Of a stretch of 64,000 nucleotides of DNA, positions 26,048 through 36,127 are shown piece by piece. Source of the stretch: Chitinophaga fulva (lineage in GTDB: Bacteria > Bacteroidota > Bacteroidia > Chitinophagales > Chitinophagaceae); the NCBI RefSeq assembly GCF_012927205.1, contig NZ_JABBGC010000001.1:2170001-2234000 (forward strand), written 5' to 3'. The position numbers were made by a program, and so were the translations under genes. The first letter of the stretch is position 1; each line of letters starts with the position of its first letter. A model generated the notes under the pieces. That model worked only from the letters and a program-made list of their open reading frames with translations. It made no database searches and was not told the DNA's origin.

Positions 26048-26051
26048 TCTT

Positions 26052-26960
26052 TTATACGTAGTAGGTAACGCCTTCCTCGGCAATGTCCGTGGCCGCAAAT
26101 ACAGGCCTCGTCTCTTCAAGGAAAGGTTGCAAATCCGTGTATTTGGACGAAAAATGCCCTATCAGCAGCCTTTTGGCGGCGGCAGCGGCGGCAAGGGAGG
26201 CGGCCTGCACGGTGGTGCTGTGGTAACGCTCTGCCGCACGGGCTTCCAGGTCATGCAGATAGGTGGTTTCATGATACACCAGGTCTGCGTCTCTCAGCCA
26301 GGGGAGGAGCTCCGGGTCGTAAATAGTATCAGCACAGTATACGTACCGCCTGCCTTTGGCAGGAGGCAACGTCACCCAGTCGTTTTTAACAACGGTGCCG
26401 TCTTTTCGCATGTAATCGGCGCCATCCTGTAGTTTGCCATAGTAGGCGGCAGGTATCTCGTATGCCTTGGCCTGCTCAGGGAGCAGTTTCCGTTTCTTTT
26501 TCTGCATGGTGAAAGAGAAACCGAAACAGGAGATCCGGTGCTGCGTGGGAAAACAGCTTACCGTCAGGTCCTTGTCTTCCAGGATGATACCGCTGTAACC
26601 CGGTTGCAGCGGTACAAAAGACAGCTCATAATGCAACTGTGTGCCGGAGCAGTCCAACTGCAGCTGGATAATAGGCTCCAGCTCCGGTGGCGCATATACG
26701 CTGAGGGGTTCTGTCCGCCCCATCAGGTTCAGGGTGTTCAACAGCCCGATCAGGCCGAAGTAATGGTCACCATGCAGGTGACTGATGAAAATATACCTGA
26801 TTTTACTGCGTTTGATGCGGTATTGGGCGATGCGAAGCTGGGTGCCTTCGCCACAATCCACTAACAGCAATTGTTCATCACAGGTAACGATCTGTGCGGT
26901 GGGGTGCCTGTCCAGCGTGGGGATAGCAGAGTTATTACCTAATATTGTTACTGCAAACAT
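26052..26960 (-). CDS. rnz: Ribonuclease Z
   Basis: The 302-residue metallo-beta-lactamase-fold protein carries the zinc motif FISHLHGDHYFGLIGLL (HxHxDH), the N-terminal LLVDCGEGTQLRI, and late ligands in CADTIYD and GHFSSKYTD, all characteristic of RNase Z/ElaC. It removes 3' trailers from tRNA precursors lacking encoded CCA, as for the tRNA-Asp in this window. It is followed upstream by a STAS gene on the same strand, 78 bases apart, so the two may be co-transcribed. Confidence 0.97.
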   Translation of the reverse strand: MFAVTILGNNSAIPTLDRHPTAQIVTCDEQLLLVDCGEGTQLRIAQYRIKRSKIRYIFISHLHGDHYFGLIGLLNTLNLMGRTEPLSVYAPPELEPIIQLQLDCSGTQLHYELSFVPLQPGYSGIILEDKDLTVSCFPTQHRISCFGFSFTMQKKKRKLLPEQAKAYEIPAAYYGKLQDGADYMRKDGTVVKNDWVTLPPAKGRRYVYCADTIYDPELLPWLRDADLVYHETTYLHDLEARAAERYHSTTVQAASLAAAAAAKRLLIGHFSSKYTDLQPFLEETRPVFAATDIAEEGVTYYV

Positions 26961-27038
26961 ATTGTGAAACGTTTCGCTGCCTGCTTCTGGCCCTAACCGG
27001 TCATGACGGCTACAGGCGGAAACAGGACCGCTTTTTTA

Positions 27039-27413
27039 TCAATCCAGTCCGTTCAAAAGCTCTCTCTCCAGTTCTTCCATCATCACAAGATCAATGGCTT
27101 CAGCCATAGTGGGAGCAATATTCAACATATCACCGCCTTCGGCTTTCAACTCCTTTGTTAAAGCACTGTTAACGCCGGTAAGCGCACAGGAACGGCCTTT
27201 GTCATACATATTTTGATATACTGTTAAAATGGCTTGCATGCCCGCAAGGTCGTTTTTTTCGACCAATGTCAGGTCCAGTATGAGATTGCGGGTCTCCAGC
27301 GCTGGCAGCGAATCCAGGGTGGAAATCAAATCGGCTGACAAATTAGCATCCAAAGCAGGTTCTTCAGGACAAAAAACAACAATTTTTTCTTTGGTATCAA
27401 TTTTGAATTTCAT
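27039..27413 (-). CDS. STAS-domain protein (anti-sigma antagonist-like)
   Basis: The 124-residue protein is a single STAS-like domain with strands KEKIVVFCPEEP and NLILDLTLVEKNDLAGMQAIL and helix TVYQNMYDKGRSCALTGVN. In SpoIIAA-type antagonists a serine in the D-S-S-G segment is phosphorylated; here the corresponding segment reads KNDLAGMQ, without an obvious serine, so phospho-control is doubtful. It precedes rnz on the same strand, a pairing also familiar from other Bacteroidota. Its partner is unknown. Confidence 0.8.
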   Translation of the reverse strand: MKFKIDTKEKIVVFCPEEPALDANLSADLISTLDSLPALETRNLILDLTLVEKNDLAGMQAILTVYQNMYDKGRSCALTGVNSALTKELKAEGGDMLNIAPTMAEAIDLVMMEELERELLNGLD

Positions 27414-27719
27414 GCGTTGGACGTTGTTTTATACATTTAGTTAAAAAATCAATTTAAAGAGGGAAACCCAGCCTATAAAAAGCTAAAATAAAAAGGAGAT
27501 CAAAACAAAAGCCGCTTTTTCCTCGTAAGTAATTTTGAACGCTATCCCCGCTTTCAACACAAAAATAAATCTTATACTATTAAAGTGTAAGTTGTTTGAG
27601 TGCAAAAAAGGAATAACTTCATCTAAAGTAAATAGCGTGATAATCTAAGTTCAGAATTATTCGTTATTATTGTATAAGCAAGCCCCCGTAAGGGTTTTTG
27701 ATCATTTAATATTCTCACA
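27414..27719. other. Divergent intergenic region between STAS gene and clpC
   Basis: These 306 AT-rich bases hold the divergent starts of the STAS/rnz pair and clpC, so both promoters must lie here. I do not find a convincing TTG-N19-TAnnTTTG pair on either strand, nor an obvious CIRCE-type heat-shock operator ahead of clpC. Confidence 0.5.
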
Positions 27720-30254
27720 ATGGACCAGAATTTTTCACCGCAAGTTAAGGAGATCATTTCGTTCAGCAGAGAGGAAGCTTTACGCCTGGGGAATGATTTC
27801 ATCGGTACTGAACACCTGCTGTTAGGTATTATCCGGGAAGGCGAAGGCACGGCCGTAAAGATTCTGCAGGCTTTAAACGTAGACCTATACGAATTACGTA
27901 AAGAAGTAGAATTAGCTGTTAAAGATAAGACTGGAAAGAATATTGCCAACATTAACAGTCTACCCCTCACCAGACAGGCTGAGAAAGTCATCCGGGTAAC
28001 GGTACTCGAAGCAAAAGCGCTGAAAAGCGCCACAGTGGAAACCGAACACCTCATGCTTTCCATACTCAAGAACAAGGAAAACGTTTGTACTCAAATCTTA
28101 CAACAATTTGACGTGGATTACGATACTTTTAAAAACGAACTGGGCTTTGTAAAATCTGCCGACCCTAAATCCGAATTCGACGATCCGGGTGAAGAAGAGT
28201 TTGAAGACGAACGGAAGAGTTTTGCATCGAAAGCCAAACAGACCAACACCAAATCCAAAACACCCGTACTGGATAACTTTGGTAGAGACATCACCAAGCT
28301 CGCTGAAAGCGGCAGCCTGGACCCGATAGTTGGTCGCGAGCAGGAAATTGAACGCGTTTCGCAGATCCTGTCCCGCCGTAAAAAGAACAATCCCATCCTG
28401 ATCGGTGAACCCGGCGTGGGTAAAACAGCCATCGTGGAAGGCCTCGCACTGCGCATCGTGCAGCGTAAAGTGTCCCGCGTACTGTTCGACAAACGCGTGG
28501 TAAGCCTCGACCTCGCTGCACTGGTAGCCGGTACTAAATACCGCGGCCAGTTCGAGGAAAGGATGAAAGCTATCATGAACGAACTCGAAAAAAACAGGGA
28601 CGTTATCCTGTTCATCGATGAAATTCATACCATCGTAGGCGCCGGCGGCGCTTCCGGTTCGCTGGACGCCTCCAACATCTTTAAGCCTGCCCTCGCAAGA
28701 GGCGAGCTCCAATGCATCGGCGCTTCCACCCTGGACGAATACCGCATGTATATCGAAAAAGACGGCGCACTGGACCGCCGTTTCCAGAAAGTAATGGTAG
28801 AACCACCCAGCGTGGATGAAACCATACAGATCCTTAACAACATCAAGCCCCGTTATGAAGAATACCATAACGTAAGCTACTCCGACGCTGCTATCGATGC
28901 CTGCGTGAAACTGAGCGATCGCTACATGACCGACCGTCTGCTGCCCGACAAGGCCATCGACGTGCTCGATGAAGTGGGCGCCCGCGTTCACCTCAAAAAT
29001 ATCAATGTGCCGCAAAATATCCTCGATCTGGAAAAACAGATAGAAGATATCAAACAGGAGAAAAATAAAGTCGTTAAAAGCCAACGCTTCGAAGAAGCCG
29101 CTGCACTGCGCGATACTGAAAAGAAACTGGGTGAAGACCTGGAACGCGCTAAAGCCATGTGGGAAGAAGAAGTGAAACATAAACGCTACCCGATCGATGA
29201 AGAAGCTATCGCGGAAGTAGTGAGCATGATGACCGGCATCCCTGTTAAAAGGATGGTACAGGCCGAAACTGAGAAACTCCGCCGTATGGGCGAAGACCTC
29301 AAAGGCGCCGTGGTGGGACAAGACGATGCTATCAGCAAAGTCACGAAAGCCATCCAGCGTAACCGCGTAGGCCTGAAAGACCCGAAAAAGCCAATCGGTA
29401 CCTTTATCTTCCTCGGCCCAACCGGCGTAGGTAAAACCGAACTGGCCAAATCCCTGGCCCGCTACATGTTCGACTCCGATGAAGCCCTCATCCGTATCGA
29501 TATGAGCGAATACATGGAGAAATTCTCTGTAAGCCGCCTCATTGGCGCGCCTCCGGGTTATGTGGGTTATGAAGAAGGTGGCCAGCTGACTGAAAAAGTA
29601 CGCCGCAAACCTTACTCCGTGATCCTCCTCGATGAAATCGAAAAAGCACACCCGGATATCTATAACCTCCTGCTGCAGGTGCTCGATGACGGTATCCTCA
29701 CTGATGGCCTCGGCCGTAAGGTGGACTTCAAAAATACCCTCATCATCATGACCTCCAACATCGGCGCCCGCCAGTTGAAAGACTTCGGTGCCGGCGTAGG
29801 TTTCACCACCTCTGCAAAGGCTATGAGCGAAGAGGAAAACACCAAATCAGTGATCGAAAAAGCACTGAAACGGACCTTCTCTCCGGAATTCCTTAACAGG
29901 ATCGATGATGTGATCATCTTTAACTCTCTGGGCAAAGAACACATCTATACCATCATCGATATCACCATGAAGAGCGTGCTCAAACGCCTCAACAACCTGG
30001 GCTTCAGCCTGGAACTGACAGACGAGGCAAAAGGCTTCCTGGCAGACAAAGGCTACGACCAGCAGTTCGGCGCAAGACCGCTCCACAGGGCCATCCAGAA
30101 ATACCTGGAAGACCCGCTGGCAGAAGAAATCCTCAATATGAACATCCATGATGGCGATATCCTGGTCGCTGACCTCGACAAGGAAAACCAGAAACTGGTG
30201 TTCACACTGAAGAACAACTCTTCTAAAAGCAAATCAGAAAAATCTGAAGCGTAA
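27720..30254 (+). CDS. clpC: ClpC-type AAA+ unfoldase of the Clp protease
   Basis: The 844-residue protein has two Clp-N repeats ([20 protein letters not shown]), a first AAA+ module with Walker A GEPGVGKT and ILFIDEIHT, a UVR-like middle segment ([20 protein letters not shown]) that separates ClpC from ClpB, and a second AAA+ module with Walker A GPTGVGKT and [20 protein letters not shown]. It unfolds substrates for ClpP using ATP. The gene is monocistronic with a strong terminator behind it. Confidence 0.96.
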   Translation: MDQNFSPQVKEIISFSREEALRLGNDFIGTEHLLLGIIREGEGTAVKILQALNVDLYELRKEVELAVKDKTGKNIANINSLPLTRQAEKVIRVTVLEAKALKSATVETEHLMLSILKNKENVCTQILQQFDVDYDTFKNELGFVKSADPKSEFDDPGEEEFEDERKSFASKAKQTNTKSKTPVLDNFGRDITKLAESGSLDPIVGREQEIERVSQILSRRKKNNPILIGEPGVGKTAIVEGLALRIVQRKVSRVLFDKRVVSLDLAALVAGTKYRGQFEERMKAIMNELEKNRDVILFIDEIHTIVGAGGASGSLDASNIFKPALARGELQCIGASTLDEYRMYIEKDGALDRRFQKVMVEPPSVDETIQILNNIKPRYEEYHNVSYSDAAIDACVKLSDRYMTDRLLPDKAIDVLDEVGARVHLKNINVPQNILDLEKQIEDIKQEKNKVVKSQRFEEAAALRDTEKKLGEDLERAKAMWEEEVKHKRYPIDEEAIAEVVSMMTGIPVKRMVQAETEKLRRMGEDLKGAVVGQDDAISKVTKAIQRNRVGLKDPKKPIGTFIFLGPTGVGKTELAKSLARYMFDSDEALIRIDMSEYMEKFSVSRLIGAPPGYVGYEEGGQLTEKVRRKPYSVILLDEIEKAHPDIYNLLLQVLDDGILTDGLGRKVDFKNTLIIMTSNIGARQLKDFGAGVGFTTSAKAMSEEENTKSVIEKALKRTFSPEFLNRIDDVIIFNSLGKEHIYTIIDITMKSVLKRLNNLGFSLELTDEAKGFLADKGYDQQFGARPLHRAIQKYLEDPLAEEILNMNIHDGDILVADLDKENQKLVFTLKNNSSKSKSEKSEA

Positions 30255-30280
30255 GTAAATCAACGCATATAATTATCCAC

Positions 30281-30315
30281 AAACGGCCGCCTTCTACAGG
30301 CGGCCGTTTTTTTAT
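30281..30315 (+). terminator. Intrinsic terminator after clpC
   Basis: AAACGGCCGCC (30281-30291) pairs with GGCGGCCGTTT (30299-30309) around TTCTACA and is followed by a T run. Confidence 0.92.
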
Positions 30316-30732
30316 TCCCCTAAAATCCCTTTTGGCGCAATCACCCTTTTCTAACATGAATATGTTAACCCGCTACCTTTCAAGATAAGTTAAGGGCAGA
30401 TAGCGCTTTTCCTTGCTCCGCCTGCCTTTGGAAATCGTTAGTAAAGCCCTTGCCATGCACAAAAATCAGGTATAAGAAATTTTATTAAAATATAAAATAT
30501 AGCATAATAATGTCATTTTTGAAAAATTTGTAATACATACCTTTGTCATATAAAATAATATCTATCTCTATTATTTTTTGTATGAGAATAGGATATACAT
30601 CGGACTCTTGTACATATTATAATTTTGTCTATATCTTTATTCTGACTTCCTTATAACTGAATACACAACGATAGAGGCCGCTCCCATGCGCGGCCTACTG
30701 GAAGATCATTTTAACTATTTATCCTTATACCA
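30316..30732 (+). other. Long leader/promoter region of the surface-protein cluster
   Basis: This 417-base region is AT-rich and non-coding. A TACCTTTG box at 30537-30544 matches the Bacteroidota -7 element, with a TTG 16 bases upstream (shorter than the usual 19). If used, it leaves a 5' leader of about 185 bases. No riboswitch fold is recognised. Confidence 0.4.
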
Positions 30733-32409
30733 ATGACTAAATCTTTACAAGTCGCATTCCGCGGTATTTTACTGGGAAGCCTTACCTTGTTGGCAGCAGA
30801 CACCTACGCTCAGCTCAAAGTAGGTGATCATCCAACTAAAATCAATAAAGCTTCCGTACTGGAACTGGAATCTGACAAACAAGGTCTCCTGCTCCCACGT
30901 CTCACCTCTTTTACCGGTATCGACGGTCTGACCCCTCCGGATGGTATGATCGTTTATTTAGAGTCTACCGATGTTACTCAAAGGGGGCTTTATATCAGAA
31001 GAAACGGCGCCTGGGAGAAGATGGCGAACGATAAAGATGCTACTGCTAACTGGAAACTCACCGGCAACGACGCGGTAGCCGGTAACTTCATCGGTACCAA
31101 CGCAGGCAGCGTGCCATTGGTATTGAAAGGACAAGGTGTGGAAGGTTTGATCATTGACAATGGTTATGCTTTCCTGAAAAAACTGGACGTGATAACTGCC
31201 GGTGTAGATGTACTGCTGGTAGATCCTACCAGCGGAAAGGTGTCTTCCCGTAAAATCAGCGAGACAGCCTTCACGTCTGCGATCAACTCTCTCAACGGTC
31301 AGACAGGCGCTGCTCAGACACTTACAACTGCTGGCGGCACTGATTATTTTTTTACTTCTACCGGTAATGCTACCAGCGGTGATCACAAACTGACCATCGA
31401 AAAGCAGGATGGAAACAGACCTTTAGGTTTGCTTACGCAAGCTGACTGGTTACGCCTCGATAAAGCTGCTAAAGCTTTGGTAATAGGTACCTTCAATCCA
31501 ACTTCTACAGGATCTGGTCTGAGTATCAGTACAGACGCGATGAACATTCCGTACCTGTCTCTCCATGCGGCTGACGAAACCAATCCCGGTGCACTGACGG
31601 CCACTGCTCAGAACATCGGCGGTAATAAAACCTTCAAAGGCAGCATCACCGTGGAAAACGGCGGTACTATCAGTTCCGGCCTGACCGTTAACGGTACTTC
31701 CAACCTGAAAGATGACGCGGTTATCGGTAAATCCTTACAGGTAGGTACTACCACCGAACTGAAAGGCAAAGTGACCCTCGGCAGCGTAGCTACTGGTACA
31801 AACGCTAATACAGACGTGCTGATGCTGGGAACAGCCGGAGAGGTGATTAAAAGGACATTGCCTACTGCTGCTTTCAGAACGTTTACAAACGGTACCGATG
31901 GTCCGGATGTACACTATGCTGAAGATGCTGCGGCCAACACGCTCACCCTCCACGTTCCTTCTGCTTCCCTCGCAGCCGACAGAGGTCTGGTAACCAACAT
32001 TGGTCAGACTTTCAAAGGCGCTAAAAAATTCAACGATGACCTGGCTGTTCGCACAAAAGTAATCGTAGGTGACACGACCGTGGCCGCCAATTCTACCCTC
32101 CAGGTAGCCGGCTCCCTGTCTCTCAACATCGTTACGCAGAACGCTAACTATACCATGACGGATAACGACAACACGATCCTCATGAACTGCGCCAGCGGCG
32201 ATCTTACTGTAACCCTGTTATCTGCGGTTAACAGAAAAGGAAGAGTGATCACCGTTAAAAAAATTGGCGGTACACTGGCTAAATCCTTAAAGATTGTTAC
32301 TTCAAGCAGTGAAAACATTGAAGATGGTACAGACTACTTCATCTATAATGACTGGACTTTCGTAACCCTGCAATCTGACGGTGCCAACTGGTTTATCATC
32401 AGACACTAA
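30733..32409 (+). CDS. Secreted tail-fibre-like surface protein, first paralogue
   Basis: The 558-residue product has a signal peptide (VAFRGILLGSLTLLAADTYA, cleavage near AQ), then a conserved opening: NKASVLELESDKQGLLLPRL and RGLYIRRNGAWEKM. This opening, common in secreted Bacteroidota proteins, is shared with the next gene (LELNSDSQGLLLNR, YIKTNGAWKKL). The middle is Thr/Gly/Ala rich with repeated beta-prone units (VENGGTISSGLTVNGTS), as in phage tail-fibre and trimeric adhesin stalks, and the end (YTMTDNDNTILMNCASGDLT, LLSAVNRKGRVITVKKIGG) resembles a phage-fibre-type C-terminal domain. Likely exported to the surface; ligand unknown. There is no T9SS sorting domain in this protein. Confidence 0.75.
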   Translation: MTKSLQVAFRGILLGSLTLLAADTYAQLKVGDHPTKINKASVLELESDKQGLLLPRLTSFTGIDGLTPPDGMIVYLESTDVTQRGLYIRRNGAWEKMANDKDATANWKLTGNDAVAGNFIGTNAGSVPLVLKGQGVEGLIIDNGYAFLKKLDVITAGVDVLLVDPTSGKVSSRKISETAFTSAINSLNGQTGAAQTLTTAGGTDYFFTSTGNATSGDHKLTIEKQDGNRPLGLLTQADWLRLDKAAKALVIGTFNPTSTGSGLSISTDAMNIPYLSLHAADETNPGALTATAQNIGGNKTFKGSITVENGGTISSGLTVNGTSNLKDDAVIGKSLQVGTTTELKGKVTLGSVATGTNANTDVLMLGTAGEVIKRTLPTAAFRTFTNGTDGPDVHYAEDAAANTLTLHVPSASLAADRGLVTNIGQTFKGAKKFNDDLAVRTKVIVGDTTVAANSTLQVAGSLSLNIVTQNANYTMTDNDNTILMNCASGDLTVTLLSAVNRKGRVITVKKIGGTLAKSLKIVTSSSENIEDGTDYFIYNDWTFVTLQSDGANWFIIRH

Positions 32410-32413
32410 GAAG

Positions 32414-32459
32414 TAACGTTCAGGACTATACGTTTATATGCGTATAGTCCTGAACGTTA
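32414..32459 (+). terminator. Perfect 19-bp stem-loop between the two paralogues
   Basis: Bases 32414-32432 pair perfectly with 32441-32459 around the 8-base loop TTTATATG. There is no T tract, so it is either a weak terminator or an mRNA-stabilising or processing element that sets the ratio of the two co-oriented genes. Confidence 0.6.
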
Positions 32460-32501
32460 TCTGCCTTTTGCCGGCCCTGCCGATTTCCATGTAATTAATT
32501 T

Positions 32502-34466
32502 ATGAAGATGACTGTTTTAAGATATTTACCCGTACTGGGTCTGGGACTCCTGTTTTCTGTCCGGACCGCTGCACAACAAATGAAACTGGGGCTTCAGCCA
32601 ACACTGCTCAAAAAGGAAGCATTGCTGGAACTGAACAGCGATAGCCAGGGACTGTTACTGAACAGGGTGCCTAAAAGTGCCATCAGCACCGGTGGAGCTT
32701 TGTTCAGTGCTACCGACGGTATGTTTGTGTATGTAACCGATCCGGGAGAAAAATGTCTCTACATCAAAACAAATGGTGCATGGAAAAAGCTGGCCGACTT
32801 CTCATCCATTACAACGGATAATATTACTGAAGGCGCTACCAACCTGTATTTTACGCAGGCCAGGGCAAGAGCTGCCTTCTCCGCTGGTAATGGAATTAAT
32901 ATCAATGCCGCCACCGGCGTTATCAGCAACACCGGAGTACTGACCTTCAACACCCGCATTCCGGATGCCACCGGAAACATTGCGCCAGCCGCAGGGGACT
33001 ATGCTTCCTTTTATCTGCCAAATGCCAGTCAACTCACCCTGACTGCCGGCACGGGCATGAAAGCCACTACCACGGCTACTAAAAACCTGAATACAAATCC
33101 TTCCTTTACCATCGACGCTGATAATGGCTCAGCCATCTGGAATGCCAACAAACTGTCGTCCGTACCCGTGGCTACCACAGCACCAGCGCTCAACCAGGTG
33201 CTGACTTTTAATGGTACCCAGTGGGAACCTAAAGCGCCGACTGGTGCTACCGGTAACTTCATCAATAACGGCACCGCCTTGCAAACTGCCGCCAACTTCA
33301 ACATTGATGGCTATGGAGACATCGGAAGGGATGTAAGGGTAGGAGGAGGCGTAGTGGCTGCTACCGCAACACTGGCGTCAAAACTTACTTTAAACAGTCT
33401 TACTGCCGGTTCGGTTCCGTTTATTGATGCAACCAAGGCTGTCGCCGAAAATAACGGCCAGTTCTTCTGGGACAATACCAAAACTGCACTGGGCCTGGGT
33501 ACTGCTGCCCCTAAAAACAAATTGGAAATAACTGGTCAGGCTGCCGGCTTGGGTGAAACTGTTTTCACTTCCGGTTTGCGTCTGTCCAACCTGGCCACTG
33601 TTACACCCGGTGCTCCCAACTCAAAAGTATTAACGCTCAACAACAATGGTGATGTGATCGTGACCCTGAACCCACTAGCGAATAACTGGCTCGTAACTGG
33701 TAATACCGGTATCGCTGCAGGGTCTTTTCTGGGTACCAATGATGACAGGGCAATGGTCATTAAATCAAATGCTACCTCTTTCCTCGAATTTGGTCGCCGC
33801 CAGACTGTAGGATTAGTAGATTCCAAATATACTGACCCCGATCAGCCGATTACATACGTTCGGTCTGCTATGCAATTTGAAGCACCAGGCGCCTCTTTCT
33901 ACAAACCAATATTCTATGTAGACGCTGATGGCAACTTCCGTATGAAAGGCAGTTCAGCAGGAACAGACCTCTTTGAATTCGGCGCTACCGGCTCCGCTAA
34001 CAACGGCGGCTTCGACTTTATCGTCGGAGACGATGGTGATGAACCTTTTGTTTTCAAAAGCTGGTACCACGCCACGAACACCTATACTGAACTGATACGA
34101 ATTGACCGAAATGGACTTGGGATCAACACGAATGGCAGTGCGCCGGCCGCTAAACTCGATGTCAGAGGGACTTTTAAACTGGGTACCAACGGCTCTACGC
34201 TGAATAACATTATCGAAACACAGGTAAACATCACTTCAGGCAATATCAACAATAATGCTTCGAGGATCGTTAGCAACATTCCTCTTTCAGGGGTAAAGGT
34301 GGGAGATACGGTTATCTTAAGTCCGGTTGCTGACCTCTCATTAGGATTGGTTATATCCTGGGTAAGAGTTTCTGCCACCAACTATATTAATGTGGCTTTT
34401 GCAAATATTGGTGGTGGCAATGGTCTCAATCCTTCAGGAACCTACAACGTGGTTATTATCCAGTAA
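32502..34466 (+). CDS. Secreted tail-fibre-like surface protein, second paralogue
   Basis: The 654-residue protein has a signal peptide (YLPVLGLGLLFSVRTAAQQ) and the same opening motifs as the preceding gene. It then contains ITEGATNLYFTQARARAAFS, a repeat unit typical of phage tail fibres and of collar-like Bacteroidota surface proteins, followed by long Thr/Asn/Ala-rich beta stretches (NNGTALQTAANFNIDGYGDI). The C-terminal part has SAPAAKLDVRGTFKLGTNGS, an unit typical of such fibres, and ends in hydrophobic strands. It is 6-9 bases from the next gene, so the two are surely co-translated. Confidence 0.75.
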   Translation: MKMTVLRYLPVLGLGLLFSVRTAAQQMKLGLQPTLLKKEALLELNSDSQGLLLNRVPKSAISTGGALFSATDGMFVYVTDPGEKCLYIKTNGAWKKLADFSSITTDNITEGATNLYFTQARARAAFSAGNGININAATGVISNTGVLTFNTRIPDATGNIAPAAGDYASFYLPNASQLTLTAGTGMKATTTATKNLNTNPSFTIDADNGSAIWNANKLSSVPVATTAPALNQVLTFNGTQWEPKAPTGATGNFINNGTALQTAANFNIDGYGDIGRDVRVGGGVVAATATLASKLTLNSLTAGSVPFIDATKAVAENNGQFFWDNTKTALGLGTAAPKNKLEITGQAAGLGETVFTSGLRLSNLATVTPGAPNSKVLTLNNNGDVIVTLNPLANNWLVTGNTGIAAGSFLGTNDDRAMVIKSNATSFLEFGRRQTVGLVDSKYTDPDQPITYVRSAMQFEAPGASFYKPIFYVDADGNFRMKGSSAGTDLFEFGATGSANNGGFDFIVGDDGDEPFVFKSWYHATNTYTELIRIDRNGLGINTNGSAPAAKLDVRGTFKLGTNGSTLNNIIETQVNITSGNINNNASRIVSNIPLSGVKVGDTVILSPVADLSLGLVISWVRVSATNYINVAFANIGGGNGLNPSGTYNVVIIQ

Positions 34467-34475
34467 ACAGTATTG

Positions 34476-36053
34476 ATGAAAAAAGCCTTATCAGTTATCG
34501 TGTTATTGCTGTTAGCGGAGATTGGTTTCGCGCAACAGGGTGTCTTCATCCCTGATGGTGCTTCCGTATGGCTGTCCGGTAACTCAGGCGTTTTTTCAGA
34601 TCTTACCAATAACGGTATCCTGGGCTCCAATCCTTCGGCTACCCTGTATTTCCTCAGTAAAAAATGGACTAACGGCAACGCTGCTACGTTGCCTGATGAA
34701 AGTGCCGACGGCCGCTCCGGCATCGGTGGCAAATTTCTCTTCATGGGCCAGAACCCGCTGTACGGCAATGTTGGCCGGCAGCTGGTGTTCGGGAATTACA
34801 GCCTCGCCACCCGGCAGGGATGTAGTTTCCCCAACCTCGAAATCAACAACAGCGCAGGACTGCTCCTCGATGACCTCAGCGATCTCAAAATCAGGAACAA
34901 CCTGCATTTTACAGACGGACATATTTTCCTCAACGGCTGGAACCTCCTCGTCGGCGAAAACAATCCCGGCACTATCACAGGTTACAGTGATCAAAGTTTT
35001 GTAGTGAACGGCACCGGCGTGGCTGGTGGCGCGCTCTACCGTGCTGGCATCAACGATGCGGCCAATAAAGTAGTCTTCCCCGTGGGCACTACCATCAACA
35101 ATTATTCGCCGGCAGCGATCCTGCTGGACGGCGCTACAGATATATTCAGTGTCCGCGCATATGACAGTGTGTACAGCCTCGCTATCAGCGGCCGCGCTTA
35201 CCCTGACAGCTTTGTCAACAAAACCTGGCAGATCACCCGCGCCGGCTCCGGCGGCGATGCGACCGTTATCCTGCAACACATGGATAGCGATGAACTACCG
35301 GCTTATGCTACGGCACGCGACAGCAGCTATATTACCCGTTTTACCGGCGGCGTATGGGACCAGGTACCTTATCTGGCTACGCTGCCCAAGCCCGGTACAC
35401 TCACCACTAACGGCCTCGCTACACTGGCAACGATGCACATGCGCGTTTTTACCGGTCTTGGCAACAATGAATACTTCACCAAAACAACGCTGATCAGCAA
35501 AGCTAAACCTGCTATTTTCCTCAGCTTTGAAGCGTATCGCATAGCACCGCTTATGGTGCAGCTCGACTGGACCACCAGCCGCGAGGTCAACAACCTGCTG
35601 TTTGAAGTGGAACGCCGCTATGAAAGGGAAGAAACGTTTTCCCGTATAGCCACTGTACCTACCAAAGCACTCAATGGCAACAGCAACGTGCCATTGAGTT
35701 ATACGTTGCAGGACCTCAACGATTACGACGGCTGGACCTACTACCGTATCAAAGCCGTTTCCCGCAATGGCAAGGAAGTATATTCCGAAATCCGCGCTGT
35801 GCCACCGTTTGTACAGATCGATGTATTCCCCAACCCGAACAATGGCAAGTTCAAAGTACGTATCCGTGGCATAAGAGGCCCGCTGATGATGCAGCTCCGC
35901 GATACCTGGAGCCAGGTGATGCGCGAGTATGACGTACGCCAGGATAATGACCTGAGCGTGAGCGACCTGCCTGCCGGTACCTACTTCATGGTGCTCTATC
36001 ATAAAGACACCCAGAAAGTAGCGTACACCTGCAAAGTGATGGTGATACCGTAG
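34476..36053 (+). CDS. T9SS-sorted secreted protein
   Basis: The ATG at 34476 gives 525 residues starting with a signal peptide (KKALSVIVLLLLAEIGFAQQ). The body is beta-rich (SGVFSDLTNNGILGSN, YFLSKKWTN, LVFGNYSLATRQGCSFPNLE). The C-terminal 80 residues form a type A type IX sorting domain: VFPNPNNGKFKVRI, VREYDVRQ-like strand and LPAGTYFMVLYHKDTQKVA. Such domains direct export across the outer membrane through the PorW-containing system, a component of which is encoded at 60153. It closes the three-gene secreted cluster and is probably the surface anchor or partner of the two fibre-like proteins; that role is inferred. Confidence 0.85.
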   Translation: MKKALSVIVLLLLAEIGFAQQGVFIPDGASVWLSGNSGVFSDLTNNGILGSNPSATLYFLSKKWTNGNAATLPDESADGRSGIGGKFLFMGQNPLYGNVGRQLVFGNYSLATRQGCSFPNLEINNSAGLLLDDLSDLKIRNNLHFTDGHIFLNGWNLLVGENNPGTITGYSDQSFVVNGTGVAGGALYRAGINDAANKVVFPVGTTINNYSPAAILLDGATDIFSVRAYDSVYSLAISGRAYPDSFVNKTWQITRAGSGGDATVILQHMDSDELPAYATARDSSYITRFTGGVWDQVPYLATLPKPGTLTTNGLATLATMHMRVFTGLGNNEYFTKTTLISKAKPAIFLSFEAYRIAPLMVQLDWTTSREVNNLLFEVERRYEREETFSRIATVPTKALNGNSNVPLSYTLQDLNDYDGWTYYRIKAVSRNGKEVYSEIRAVPPFVQIDVFPNPNNGKFKVRIRGIRGPLMMQLRDTWSQVMREYDVRQDNDLSVSDLPAGTYFMVLYHKDTQKVAYTCKVMVIP

Positions 36054-36127
36054 GTTTGTTTTGCTTTTTTCGCATAATTCCCTCAATTTTGTGGGGTTAT
36101 CTCTGTAGGCGGTTTAAATAAATAAGG

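Noticed and set aside
28098..29651. A 517-codon open frame antisense to clpC
   Set aside because: It mirrors the highly biased codons of clpC; the translation is Phe/His-rich without any recognisable motif.
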